Shown here piece after piece: positions 1-6,361 of a DNA stretch of 11,977 bases. The stretch's first letter is position 1, and the number at the start of each line of letters is the position of its first letter. A program made the translations under genes and the position numbers. This stretch comes from Nitrososphaerota archaeon. GTDB taxonomy: Archaea > Iainarchaeota > Iainarchaeia > Iainarchaeales > VGJJ01. The DNA is taken from positions 1 through 11,977 of the forward strand of contig JAGVNS010000058.1 in NCBI GenBank assembly GCA_020053155.1. Direction: 5' to 3'. The notes under the pieces were generated by a model. The model was given only the letters and a program-made list of their open reading frames with translations. It searched no databases and was not told where the DNA came from.

Positions 1-223
1 ATCCCATTCCATAAATCAAAACGGCTAATACTATCCCCATCCATTGCTGCGTGAAAATCGTAACGACAATTCCTATTCCAATCAGGGGAAATGTTATCCA
101 ATCGTAAATGTATCCTGTTTTCAAATCCGTGTATGAGGCAATAAGCCCCGCGAGCACAGTTACAATGAATTGAATTTGGGGGAGCATGACAAGTAAGCGT
201 GAAATACCATTATATATCTCCAT
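1..223 (-). CDS. Type IV prepilin peptidase (A24 / FlaK-like), 5' part only
   Basis: The first 74 codons of a minus-strand gene that runs off the left edge. The product is hydrophobic, with a first membrane helix at about residues 17-32 followed by the segment SYTDLKTGYIYDWITFPLIG (residues 30-49). This matches the family pattern in which the first catalytic aspartate (here D33) sits just after helix 1 and is followed by a short basic stretch and a motif usually ending in IPN or IPD; here it reads IYD. Family enzymes are membrane aspartyl proteases that cut the signal peptide of archaellins and type IV pilins at the cytoplasmic face. The second aspartate (GxGD motif) lies outside the window. 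The ATG at 223 is preceded by the ribosome site GGGAGGT (231-237, read on the minus strand). An ATG at 230 is out of frame and soon stops. Divergent from the gene starting at 241. Confidence 0.75.
   Translation of the reverse strand, partial: MEIYNGISRLLVMLPQIQFIVTVLAGLIASYTDLKTGYIYDWITFPLIGIGIVVTIFTQQWMGIVLAVLIYGMG
209..217 (+). promoter_or_regulatory. TATA-like box for the gene at 241
   Basis: The sequence TTATATAT is centred about 26-28 bases upstream of the ATG at 241. In archaea this spacing would put the transcript start at or next to the A of the ATG, giving a leaderless mRNA. It lies inside the first codons of the divergent prepilin peptidase gene. Inferred from motif and spacing only. 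Confidence 0.45.
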
Positions 224-240
224 TGCTCATACCTCCCATT

Positions 241-746
241 ATGGTCGTTTCGCGCATGGGAGTTAATCGCACTCGTCTTTTTCACCGACCCATGTATGAG
301 GCACCCATGCGTTCGGTAGTGGGGACTAAAGCATCTACCATTGCCCGTCTTCGGAAGGCGCGTGCCAAAGACATCGTAAAGGATGGAGTCACCCACCTGT
401 CCACCTCTCTAAACGCTGCAGTAGCGGGGGGAGGGGTGTATGTGGCTACTCATGGGCCTCTCAAATCGGCTCTGGCATCGGCAGCCATGTTTGCATTATT
501 AGAGGGGGGGCTGCCACGGCCAAAATGGGTCGTCACCATCGTGTCATCAAGGAAGCAACCTTATCCGTGGGTCGGGCCATCCAGCTCGAGCTGAAGAGTG
601 ATTCCGCGTTGCGGGCGTTTGTGGGCGGGGTAAAATATGTCTATGTCGACCGCCAGGGTCGGTTGGTGGGAACCGACATGCCACGTCTGTTTGGAATCGG
701 GCGCATGCGCTTGAGCACACAAAAAATATGGAATGACAAATATTAA
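241..746 (+). CDS. Uncharacterised protein, reading frame broken at a G7 run
   Basis: I do not recognise this gene. The first frame is open from upstream of ATG 241 to a stop at 594. It looks protein-like up to the run of seven G at 504-510 (basic helix-like stretch around STIARLRKARAKDIVKDG, then a small-residue, Gly/Ala-rich segment ending ALLEGG). After the run, the -1 frame carries protein-like sequence (GRHHRVIKEATLSVGRAIQL and onward to KIWNDKY) up to the stop at 744-746, while the first frame degrades to a proline- and serine-rich tail. Joined at the G run the product would be about 168 residues. A -1 slip or one missing G would restore it. The Gly/Ala segment could be a weak membrane or buried helix. 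The stop lies 3 bases from the convergent srp54 stop. Start 241 was chosen from the TATA spacing; GTG 199 would place the TATA box inside the gene. A single-base assembly or sequencing error is the simplest explanation. Confidence 0.5.
504..510 (+). other. G GGG GGG heptamer, candidate slippery site or indel
   Basis: Seven G fall in the incoming frame as G GGG GGG, the X XXY YYZ arrangement of -1 frameshift sites. The -1 frame is then open for about 78 codons. A 6-base inverted pair CCACGG (514-519) / CCGTGG (565-570) starts 3 bases downstream with a 45-base loop, which is a weak stimulator at best. A homopolymer sequencing error would look the same. Confidence 0.4.
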
Positions 747-749
747 TTT

Positions 750-2108
750 TCACCGCAGTTTAATCTTTTTAGGTTTCTGAAATTTCTTCATTAGTTTCTG
801 CATTCCTTTTGGGTTTTTCAACGCATCCTCGTCCACGTGCTTGAATTGCCCCATCATTTTTTTGAGTTGGCGATAATGCTTCAGCAATTCGCGTACATCC
901 GTTTCACTCGTACCGCTTCCTTTGGCTACGCGAATGATGCGTGAAGAAGAAATGGTTTCAGGCTCGTTTTTCTCGTGTTTGGTCATGGAATCCATCATGG
1001 CTTTGTATTTATCCAACTTTTCTTCCCCCACGTCCAACTGGTCTTTGGGGATTTGCATGCCCATCCCTAGCATTTCTGCCACTTTGGATAAGGGCCCTAA
1101 CTTTCTGGCAGCAGCCAGCTGGTTGTAGAATGTTTGGAGGGTAAAATTGTCAATGAGGGGGTTTTCATTTTCGTCCATTCCGCTTTCGCTTTTCAATTCT
1201 TCCACTTTTTCAAGTAGGCCTTTCAAATCTCCATATCCCATGACGCGGGATAAGTATCGTTGTGCGTCAAAGGCTTCCAAATCCTGTATTTTTTCTCCCA
1301 TTCCTATGAAATATACCGGAGAATTGGTCGCACGGCACGCACTCAACGCACCACCGCCCTTCGCGCTTCCATCCATTCGCGTGAGAATAACCCCATTTAC
1401 TCCCACGCTTTCATGGAAGGCTTTGGCTTGCTTTTTGGCCTGCTGCCCCACGTCCCCACCCAACACTAACCACACGTGCTCCGGTTTGAGTTGCGCGTGA
1501 ATGCGTTTCACTTCATCAACCAATTCGGGGTCTAATGCACTTCGTCCCGCCGAATCCACGATAATCGTATGTGCTCCCTGTTTTTGGAGGAATGGAACGC
1601 CTTCCTTTACCACCATACTCGCTTCTTTTTGGTTTCGGTTGGAATAAAACAAAACACCAGGAAGTTTTTTGGTAAGCTGTTCCAATTGGTCAATCGCGGC
1701 AGGTCGAAACGTGTCGGCGGCAATGATTCCTACTCTCAATCCCCGCTTCATGTAATAGTGTGCGAGTTTTGCGCAGGATGTCGATTTTCCGGAACCAAAA
1801 AGACCAACCAATAATATGCTCGCAGGTTTTTCAGGTATTTTGTTTTCTTTTCCGCCCAACAAATCAACGAGTGCGTCATACGTTAACGCGATGAGGTGCT
1901 CTTTTCGGTTCATTCCCATTGGGATGGTTTCTGACAATGCTGCCGCTTCTAATTGTTTGGATAGGCTCAGCACTGTTTCAATGTCCACGTCCGCCGAAAT
2001 GAGCGCGCGCTGGAGTTCTTTCACCAGGGCTTTGACGGACTCTTTGTCTACTACCCTCAAATTGGAAAAGGCATCAAATGCCTTCCTCAAGTTCTCCCCA
2101 AAACCCAT
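750..2108 (-). CDS. srp54: Signal recognition particle 54 kDa protein (SRP54)
   Basis: The SRP GTPase that binds signal peptides emerging from the ribosome and, with 7S RNA, docks to FtsY at the membrane. The 452 residues match the usual length. The N domain spans about 1-90. The G domain has GLFGSGKST (102-110), DTFRPAA (132-138), DSAGR (185-189), TRMDG (243-247) and GMGEKIQDLEAF (269-280). The methionine-rich M domain (about 320-452) contains SMT (374-376) and the RNA-binding segment SSSRIIRVAKGSGTSE (387-402). Three G motifs differ from the usual forms: GxQGSGKTT reads GLFGSGKST, DTAGR reads DSAGR, and TKxDG reads TRMDG, while the overall G domain is intact. The C-terminus is very basic. 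The gene stands 158 bases downstream of ftsY with its own promoter candidate, so it may be transcribed both alone and by read-through from the ribosomal operon. Confidence 0.97.
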   Translation of the reverse strand: MGFGENLRKAFDAFSNLRVVDKESVKALVKELQRALISADVDIETVLSLSKQLEAAALSETIPMGMNRKEHLIALTYDALVDLLGGKENKIPEKPASILLVGLFGSGKSTSCAKLAHYYMKRGLRVGIIAADTFRPAAIDQLEQLTKKLPGVLFYSNRNQKEASMVVKEGVPFLQKQGAHTIIVDSAGRSALDPELVDEVKRIHAQLKPEHVWLVLGGDVGQQAKKQAKAFHESVGVNGVILTRMDGSAKGGGALSACRATNSPVYFIGMGEKIQDLEAFDAQRYLSRVMGYGDLKGLLEKVEELKSESGMDENENPLIDNFTLQTFYNQLAAARKLGPLSKVAEMLGMGMQIPKDQLDVGEEKLDKYKAMMDSMTKHEKNEPETISSSRIIRVAKGSGTSETDVRELLKHYRQLKKMMGQFKHVDEDALKNPKGMQKLMKKFQKPKKIKLR

Positions 2109-2137
2109 GATTATCGCTATATTCTGGGGGGTGAAGG

Positions 2138-2146
2138 GTTAAAAGA
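2138..2146 (-). promoter_or_regulatory. TATA-like box for srp54
   Basis: On the minus strand the sequence reads TCTTTTAAC, centred near 2142. A start about 26 bases downstream would give a leader of roughly 8 bases before the srp54 ATG at 2108. Similar TTTTTAAC elements stand before the tRNA, apt and ahcY. The rest of 2109-2266 holds only short ORFs, a near-palindrome TAATAGCGCATTA at about 2189-2201 and a 4-base hairpin GACG-TTTT-CGTC at 2206-2217; I assign nothing to them. Confidence 0.4.
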
Positions 2147-2266
2147 AAGGGGTTTAATGGGTCGCATTTCTTTTTGGTTAGATATTCTAATAGCGCATTA
2201 TCGGAGACGTTTTCGTCGAGCGGCTATTGGTATGGTCATTATCCTATTTTGCCATGGTGGAATCCT

Positions 2267-3472
2267 TTATGCCTCGCCCGGGATTAATCGTTCCAAAAAT
2301 GCGTCCAATGAAAAAGGAATCAAATCCTCATACCCTTGTCCCACGCCGAAAAACAAAATGGGTTTGTGCAAATTGTGCAATAAAGAAAGAACTCCGCCCC
2401 CTTTCGTATCCGTGTCTAGTTTGGTAAGGATGAACCCGTCGATTCCAATGGCGTCGTCAAACACTTTGGCCTGCGTTAAAATGGCTTGCCCGGTATAACT
2501 CTCTCCCACGTATAGTTTCAAATGGGGTTGAATCACACGCTGTATTTTTTTCAACTCTTCCAACAGGTTTTTGTTGGTGTCCTGTCTCCCAGCGGTGTCA
2601 ATGATGACCACGTCCGCGTTTTCAGCGTTGGCGGCCTTTACTGCGTCAAACGCAACCGCGGCAGGGTCGGCGCCATATTGGTGTTTAATCAATCGCACCC
2701 CTAATTTATCTGCGTGTACTTGCAATTGTTCAATGCTTCCCGCCCTAAACGTGTCGGCGCTCCCCCATATTACTTTCTTCCCTTGTTTTTGCAATCGATG
2801 CGTAAGTTTGGCGATGGTAGTGGTTTTTCCCGCTCCATTGGGTCCCAGAATGAGGATAACGGTCGGCCGTTGCGCGTTTATTTTTGCGTCAAAATCAATC
2901 GTGGCGGGGGGGAGTATTTCGTGGAGTGCGGCCTTGATTTCTCCCAGGATGATGGCATTCGGGTTTTCGCGCGAAGAGATGGTTTTGTTCACCAAGCGTT
3001 TGCGCATCTCTTCGATGAGCGCCGTGGCGGTGTTCAATTCCACGTCGGCTTCGAGCAGGGAGAGTTCAAATTCCTCGAGGAAAGCATTCATGGTATCTTC
3101 TTTCAGGGTCAGGGTTCCCGTGAAAAGCCCCCCAATCTTCTGGAACAGCCCGACATTCGCCTTCATTTCCCTCTCTTCTTTCTGTTGGATTTGGGGAAGA
3201 ACGGGTTTAGAAGTGGGTTGAGCGGGCGCGGTGGTTTTTTCTTGGATTTTTTCAACCGGTTTTGGTTGAGGAATTGGTTTTATTTCAACGGTAGTTTCGG
3301 GAAGGGGGCTTTGTTTTGTTTCGGGGGGAGTAAATGGTGTTTCAGTAGGTGAAACGTTTGTTTCAGTGGAGGGTTGCGTTTCAGGTGTGGGCGCGTGCGT
3401 GGATTCGGGTTTGGCGCCCCCCAATATCTTTTCGGTGAACCCTGCGATTTTCTTTTTGAGCAGGTCGAACAT
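2267..3472 (-). CDS. ftsY: SRP receptor GTPase FtsY
   Basis: The membrane-associated receptor that pairs with SRP54 and hands ribosomes to the Sec translocon. The 401-residue product starts with a short amphipathic basic helix (about 1-19), followed by a Pro/Thr/Glu/Lys-rich linker (about 20-105) that is low in complexity and likely disordered. The N domain follows (about 106-195). The G domain shows GPNGAGKTT (210-218), SADTFRAGSIEQL (238-250), DTAGR (292-296), TKLDTDTKGGG (350-360) and FGVGQGYEDL (375-384). These motifs are canonical, in contrast with the altered ones of its partner SRP54. The linker is variable in the family and is probably the membrane or translocon contact. The stop of pfdA is 15 bases upstream, so ftsY is probably the last gene of the rps19e operon. 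A GAGGA ribosome site lies about 12 bases before the ATG, a rather long spacing. Confidence 0.97.
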   Translation of the reverse strand: MFDLLKKKIAGFTEKILGGAKPESTHAPTPETQPSTETNVSPTETPFTPPETKQSPLPETTVEIKPIPQPKPVEKIQEKTTAPAQPTSKPVLPQIQQKEEREMKANVGLFQKIGGLFTGTLTLKEDTMNAFLEEFELSLLEADVELNTATALIEEMRKRLVNKTISSRENPNAIILGEIKAALHEILPPATIDFDAKINAQRPTVILILGPNGAGKTTTIAKLTHRLQKQGKKVIWGSADTFRAGSIEQLQVHADKLGVRLIKHQYGADPAAVAFDAVKAANAENADVVIIDTAGRQDTNKNLLEELKKIQRVIQPHLKLYVGESYTGQAILTQAKVFDDAIGIDGFILTKLDTDTKGGGVLSLLHNLHKPILFFGVGQGYEDLIPFSLDAFLERLIPGEA

Positions 3473-3487
3473 ACGAAAACGAATTCC

Positions 3488-3919
3488 TCAGTTCTTTTTT
3501 GCTCGCTTGGCCCGGACCATTTGCATGAGTGCGTGAATGTTTTGCAGGCTGACTCCCGTCTCTCGAATCTCTTTTTCAAGGATTCCCATTTCTTTCTGCA
3601 CTATTTTTTGCCTTTCATCCAGCTCTTTTTCAATGTCGGCCTTTGTCGCCGAAATCACGACGTTTCCGGGGAGGGTGCGCTTGTAGGTGTCGGGTGCCAC
3701 TTTCCCTTCAACAAAAAATCCTCCGCCCAACGGAATCATACTATCGACCATCCCCTTTTCCCCCAATTCTTTCAGGGCACTGCGTACACTGGTATTTTCG
3801 ATGAACAATCGTTCCGTCATTCGGCGCTCCCGTAAGAGTTGGCGCATCTTGCGTTGTCCTATCCCGTTCACTTCGCGGAGTTGCGCATAGCTGATGGTTT
3901 GGGTCTGTTTTTCGGCCAT
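3488..3919 (-). CDS. pfdA: Prefoldin alpha subunit
   Basis: A subunit of the hexameric (two alpha, four beta) cytosolic chaperone that catches unfolded chains and passes them to the thermosome. The product has 143 residues, the usual size. The central part, about residues 40-92, contains MIPLGGGFFVEGKV, which corresponds to the family's hairpin strands with a small-residue turn (usually P(l)xxxxyvxg). The flanking segments 5-40 and 93-135 are heptad-like and charged, as expected for the two coiled-coil arms. The frame is open to 4060, but that extension is not prefoldin-like and would overlap the end of eif6. MAEK at 3919, just after AAGGATGAAATC, fits the family N-terminus. It lies 43 bases after eif6. 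In many archaea the LX (L18a) gene sits in exactly this gap, but none is present here. The N-terminal arm is unusually rich in Arg and Glu. Confidence 0.87.
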   Translation of the reverse strand: MAEKQTQTISYAQLREVNGIGQRKMRQLLRERRMTERLFIENTSVRSALKELGEKGMVDSMIPLGGGFFVEGKVAPDTYKRTLPGNVVISATKADIEKELDERQKIVQKEMGILEKEIRETGVSLQNIHALMQMVRAKRAKKN

Positions 3920-3962
3920 GATTTCATCCTTATAGGGTTGGGAGTGCGGAATCCAATTAAAC

Positions 3963-4637
3963 CTATTCAAAAGTGAGTCCGGGATGCAGCCCTTCATCGA
4001 TGCGTGCGAGTTCGGGGCCGCTCGTCCGTTCTCCCACCAACGCCCCATAGGCATTGGCAATGATGGAGTTGGCGATGAAGGGGTCCCCGTAATTGGCCGT
4101 AGTGGTCATCCCGGGCACCTTAAACAGTTTCTCCAGCCATTCCATTTCAGTGGGTTCGGTCTTTGGGTGGGCCAGGAATCCTTTTTCGGTGGAAATCAAG
4201 CACGATCCGGCGAGCTCGCTTCCCGCCACGTGTTTAGCATGCAGTTTGACGTCGAAAAACGCTTCAAGTGCTTTTATTTCGGTCTCGTGAATGAGTGGAC
4301 TGACGATTCCCCCATTTTTTTGGAGGCAAAGGAGGTTTCCTATTGCAGTAATTCCGTGCATGGCGTGAACGTTGATTCCATTGCTTTGGAGAAAATCCTT
4401 TTCCTCATCCGTGAGCGTGTGGGCCGTGGCAAATTTTTTTCCCATCCCTTTTACTAGGGCCCCAACCAAGTGGCTATCGGCGATGGTGGTGGGAATCGCT
4501 TCCACATTTAGCGTGTCTTCGACTTTTTTTTGGTCCTTTTTGTTCAAGTAACCCGCAACTAATGCTATTTCGTCCGTCACCGCGCAAAATATTCCAATGT
4601 AGGGGCTTCCATGGATGGCCAAGGTTTTGATGTGCAT
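3963..4637 (-). CDS. eif6: Translation initiation factor aIF6
   Basis: The archaeal homologue of eIF6, which binds the large ribosomal subunit and prevents premature joining with the small one. The 224-residue product matches the family length and ends properly. The sequence shows the pseudo-repeat pattern of the pentein-type propeller: repeated short units such as SPYIGIFCAVTDEIALVAG (residues 11-29), NVEAIPTTIADSHLVGALV near 44-62, NGINVHAMHGITAIGNLL near 87-104 and GDPFIANSIIANAYGALVG near 182-200. The open frame continues upstream, but that part is the lysine-rich end of rpl31e read in another frame, so ATG 4637 was chosen. It lies 7 bases after the rpl31e stop. No strong ribosome site precedes it (AAAAAGTAGATTGTAC), so it probably relies on translational coupling. 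Confidence 0.95.
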   Translation of the reverse strand: MHIKTLAIHGSPYIGIFCAVTDEIALVAGYLNKKDQKKVEDTLNVEAIPTTIADSHLVGALVKGMGKKFATAHTLTDEEKDFLQSNGINVHAMHGITAIGNLLCLQKNGGIVSPLIHETEIKALEAFFDVKLHAKHVAGSELAGSCLISTEKGFLAHPKTEPTEMEWLEKLFKVPGMTTTANYGDPFIANSIIANAYGALVGERTSGPELARIDEGLHPGLTFE

Positions 4638-4644
4638 GTACAAT

Positions 4645-5076
4645 CTACTTTTTTTCGGTCGCGGGGGCTTTGCTTTCCGCAGCCTTGCTCTCTTTCTTTT
4701 CACTCTTTTCAGCGTTTTCCGTTTTCTCTTCTTTTCCTTTCTTAGTGGTTTCCTTTTTGTCCGTCCCTTTGGCTTCTTTCTTCTTTGCGGGAGTTTTTGC
4801 TTTTTCAAATTCTTTCAAATCGTTTCCGTTGGGCGTGAACACCCATACGTTCCGGTCTTTTTTGCGCAGGACCACGTTTAACTTGCTAATTTTGTGGTTC
4901 ATCCCGCGCTCCCAAATGGCCGCGTTCACGTCGCTCGAGATGCAGATGTCCTTGTTTTCCGCGTGCGTGTGTTTTCGGGCAAATTGCTTGACCGCAAACA
5001 CCACTTTGTTTGCATACCGCGTTCGGGGAATGCGCACCAAGTTGTTCAATCGGATGGTGTATTCTTTTTCAGCCAT
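4645..5076 (-). CDS. rpl31e: Large-subunit ribosomal protein L31e with Lys/Glu-rich tail
   Basis: A large-subunit protein located near the exit tunnel, where SRP and other nascent-chain factors dock. The core (about residues 4-86) is typical: EYTIRLNNLVRIPRTRYANK, then VNAAIWERGMNHKISKL and VWVFTPNG. Most archaeal L31e proteins end close to this point at about 80-100 residues. This one continues for about 55 residues of repetitive Lys/Glu/Ala/Thr sequence (88-143), for a total of 143 residues. The tail has no hydrophobic core and must be disordered. ATG 5076 was chosen over an open upstream extension because it starts the family domain and has a strong site AGGTGA six bases ahead. That site contains the TGA stop of rpl39e, which suggests coupled translation. 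Confidence 0.93.
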   Translation of the reverse strand: MAEKEYTIRLNNLVRIPRTRYANKVVFAVKQFARKHTHAENKDICISSDVNAAIWERGMNHKISKLNVVLRKKDRNVWVFTPNGNDLKEFEKAKTPAKKKEAKGTDKKETTKKGKEEKTENAEKSEKKESKAAESKAPATEKK

Positions 5077-5080
5077 TTTT

Positions 5081-5371
5081 TCACCTAATTTTTTTTCCTT
5101 TCTTTTTATGCATGCGGTGCGTGTTGGGGTTGCTTTTTCCAACGTTGCGCTTGGTTCCCTTGAATCCTTTTCCTCGATCTGCCCGTCGGTTCTTTTTGGT
5201 GAACATTTTTCCCAAATCAATTCCTCTCCAGTGGCGCTTCCCTTTGGTGTTGTAGATGCGTTTTCTTTTTTTTTGCATGGCGAACACGGGGGCATTGGTA
5301 ATGCCGGGCGTTATTTTTTTCCTCGTCGAAATGGCGAACTTTTTGAATTCCTTCGTTTTGTTGCTGCTCAT
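5081..5371 (-). CDS. rpl39e: Ribosomal protein L39e with long basic C-terminal extension
   Basis: L39e is a tiny protein that lines the exit tunnel of archaeal and eukaryotic ribosomes, normally about 51 residues. Residues 1-55 align with the family by eye: the MSSNKT start, a basic helix, a central NAPVFAM stretch and the signature NTKGKRHWRGIDLGK (41-55). The reading frame then continues for about 41 more residues of Lys/Arg/Gly/Asn-rich sequence (56-96), almost doubling the protein. I chose ATG 5371 because MSSNK is the family N-terminus and GTGA lies 8 bases ahead. An ATG at 5389, overlapping the previous stop, would add six residues (MSVKKN). The stop overlaps the ribosome site of rpl31e. 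The extension is in frame with no sign of a frameshift, so it is probably real. Confidence 0.85.
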   Translation of the reverse strand: MSSNKTKEFKKFAISTRKKITPGITNAPVFAMQKKRKRIYNTKGKRHWRGIDLGKMFTKKNRRADRGKGFKGTKRNVGKSNPNTHRMHKKKGKKIR

Positions 5372-5385
5372 GTTTTTTTTCACGC

Positions 5386-5703
5386 TCATTTCCTGGTTAT
5401 TGAGATGTCTTTTTTGGGGGTGAGTTGCGTTAGGAGTTGTTTGAGTTGTTCATCCGTGACTTTTCCTTGAATCTTTCCCTGTTGCACCAGCATCATGAGT
5501 GTTTGGGCGACCTGGAGGTATTTTTCCTCGTTTACCAGTCGCACGTTTCCCAATCTGGTTTTGGCTTCGGGAGTCAAGATTCGGGTCAAGAGCGTGTCCA
5601 GTTGCGATTGAACCTCGGCGCGTCTTTCTTCATTCCCATTTTCATGGGATTGTTTTTCGCGCAGGGCTTGCTCGCGTTGGGCGCGCCATTCCTCCTCATT
5701 CAT
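5386..5703 (-). CDS. PDCD5-family DNA-binding protein
   Basis: A 105-residue member of the archaeal/eukaryotic PDCD5 (TFAR19) family, small helical proteins described as nucleic-acid binding and long found beside rps19e in archaea; the cellular role is still unclear. Residues 1-35 form a charged helix (MNEEEWRAQREQALREK). The conserved core runs from about 42 to 97: ILTPEAKTRLGNVRLVN, then KYLQVAQTLMML, then GKIQGKVTDEQLKQLL. The length is typical (about 100-125). The gene begins 2 bases after the rps19e stop and its TGA overlaps the alternative ATG of rpl39e at 5389. This context supports co-translation with ribosomal proteins. Confidence 0.92.
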   Translation of the reverse strand: MNEEEWRAQREQALREKQSHENGNEERRAEVQSQLDTLLTRILTPEAKTRLGNVRLVNEEKYLQVAQTLMMLVQQGKIQGKVTDEQLKQLLTQLTPKKDISITRK

Positions 5704-5705
5704 TC

Positions 5706-6275
5706 TTACTCACTATCCCCCTTCTTCTTTTTTTTCATGTCATCGCGCTTTTCATCCTTGTTTCCTTCTTTCTTTCCCCCGCGCTTCAGCGCGTCGCGAA
5801 CCTCGGCGTTCATTTTGTCTCCTTTCTTGAAAACGCGTTTCTTCTTCACGTAATTCTTGGAAAGCTCGAGGGCGACCCCGCTCATTTCGTTCAAATATTT
5901 TTGTCCTAATGGAGTAATGATTCTCCCCCCTTTCTCTCCTTTTTTGATTAATGTGGATTTTTCCAATTGTTGCAATGCCAAGCGGATTATTTTTCCCCCC
6001 GCTTTGTAGTGCTTGTGCGGTTTGACACCGCGGGACTTTCTCCCCCCATAATACGTGCGCAAACTCTCGGTTCCCACCGGTCCGTCTTTGAAGACGCGGT
6101 ATAAAATGCTCGCGCAGCGCGTGTAATACCATTCAGGGTCCTGTGGCGCACGTTCGGCTTGGGCTCCACTTTTAACGTATTCCGCAAAAGCGGGCTGCTG
6201 TACTTTTTGGTGTTCTTTCAAGTCGCGGGAAATAGCCTGCAGCAGGAAAGGTGTTGGAACGTCAAATACTCCCAT
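5706..6275 (-). CDS. rps19e: Small-subunit ribosomal protein S19e with charged tail
   Basis: A small-subunit protein with a winged-helix fold, needed in its family for late maturation of the small subunit. The first 140 residues are typical: VFDVPTPFLLQAISRDLK, PEWYYTRCASILYRVF (48-63), the basic loop YYGGRKSRGVKPHKHYKAGG (75-94) and GGRIITPLGQKYLNE (116-130). The usual protein stops near 150; here it continues to 189 with a Lys/Asp/Glu/Arg-rich tail (about 141-189), including KKKKK. ATG 6275 was chosen over an upstream extension because AAAGGAGTGA lies five bases ahead and the family begins at this point. It is the first gene of the operon, preceded by a leader of about 65 bases with two hairpins. 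Confidence 0.95.
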   Translation of the reverse strand: MGVFDVPTPFLLQAISRDLKEHQKVQQPAFAEYVKSGAQAERAPQDPEWYYTRCASILYRVFKDGPVGTESLRTYYGGRKSRGVKPHKHYKAGGKIIRLALQQLEKSTLIKKGEKGGRIITPLGQKYLNEMSGVALELSKNYVKKKRVFKKGDKMNAEVRDALKRGGKKEGNKDEKRDDMKKKKKGDSE

Positions 6276-6293
6276 TATATTCACTCCTTTGGG

Positions 6294-6309
6294 TGCCCCT
6301 TGCGGGGCA
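6294..6309 (-). promoter_or_regulatory. GC-rich hairpin in the rps19e leader
   Basis: TGCCCC (6294-6299) pairs with GGGGCA (6304-6309) around a 4-base loop, a 6-base stem. It lies 19 bases upstream of the rps19e ATG and just ahead of its ribosome site. In the leader RNA it could regulate translation or mRNA stability. The structure is visible; the function is inferred. Confidence 0.4.
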
Positions 6310-6317
6310 TTCGTTCT

Positions 6318-6336
6318 ACAACTCAAAAAGAGTTGT
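6318..6336 (-). promoter_or_regulatory. Second hairpin in the rps19e leader
   Basis: ACAACTC (6318-6324) and GAGTTGT (6330-6336) form a perfect 7-base stem with a 5-base A (or U) loop. It would lie at the very 5' end of the leader if transcription starts near 6340. It could protect the 5' end or bind a regulator. It could also act on DNA as an inverted-repeat operator. Confidence 0.4.
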
Positions 6337-6361
6337 TCTAACCCAAAACCCCTGGCAAGGG

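Noticed and set aside
514..570. Strong stimulatory hairpin or pseudoknot after the G7 run
   Set aside because: Only a 6-base stem with a 45-base loop is visible; this is too weak to claim as a frameshift stimulator.
2109..2266. Possible small RNA between ftsY and srp54
   Set aside because: Only a 4-base hairpin and a short near-palindrome; no box C/D pattern or stable fold could be seen by eye.
2571..3352. Long plus-strand open frames opposite ftsY (over 200 codons)
   Set aside because: They are complementary shadows of a clear FtsY gene; their products are cysteine/serine-rich without domains and lack ribosome sites.
3488..4060. A longer prefoldin alpha starting at 4060
   Set aside because: The added 47 residues overlap the end of eif6, have no family similarity and no ribosome site.
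3963..4808. A longer eif6 product with a Lys/Arg-rich N-terminal extension
   Set aside because: The extension is the L31e tail read in another frame, and the aIF6 family starts at the ATG at 4637.
4670..5470. A 266-codon plus-strand open frame rich in Phe/Ser/Leu, membrane-like
   Set aside because: It is the antisense of the lysine-rich tails of L31e and L39e; Lys and Glu codons read backwards give Phe, Leu and Ser, so the hydrophobic look is an artefact.
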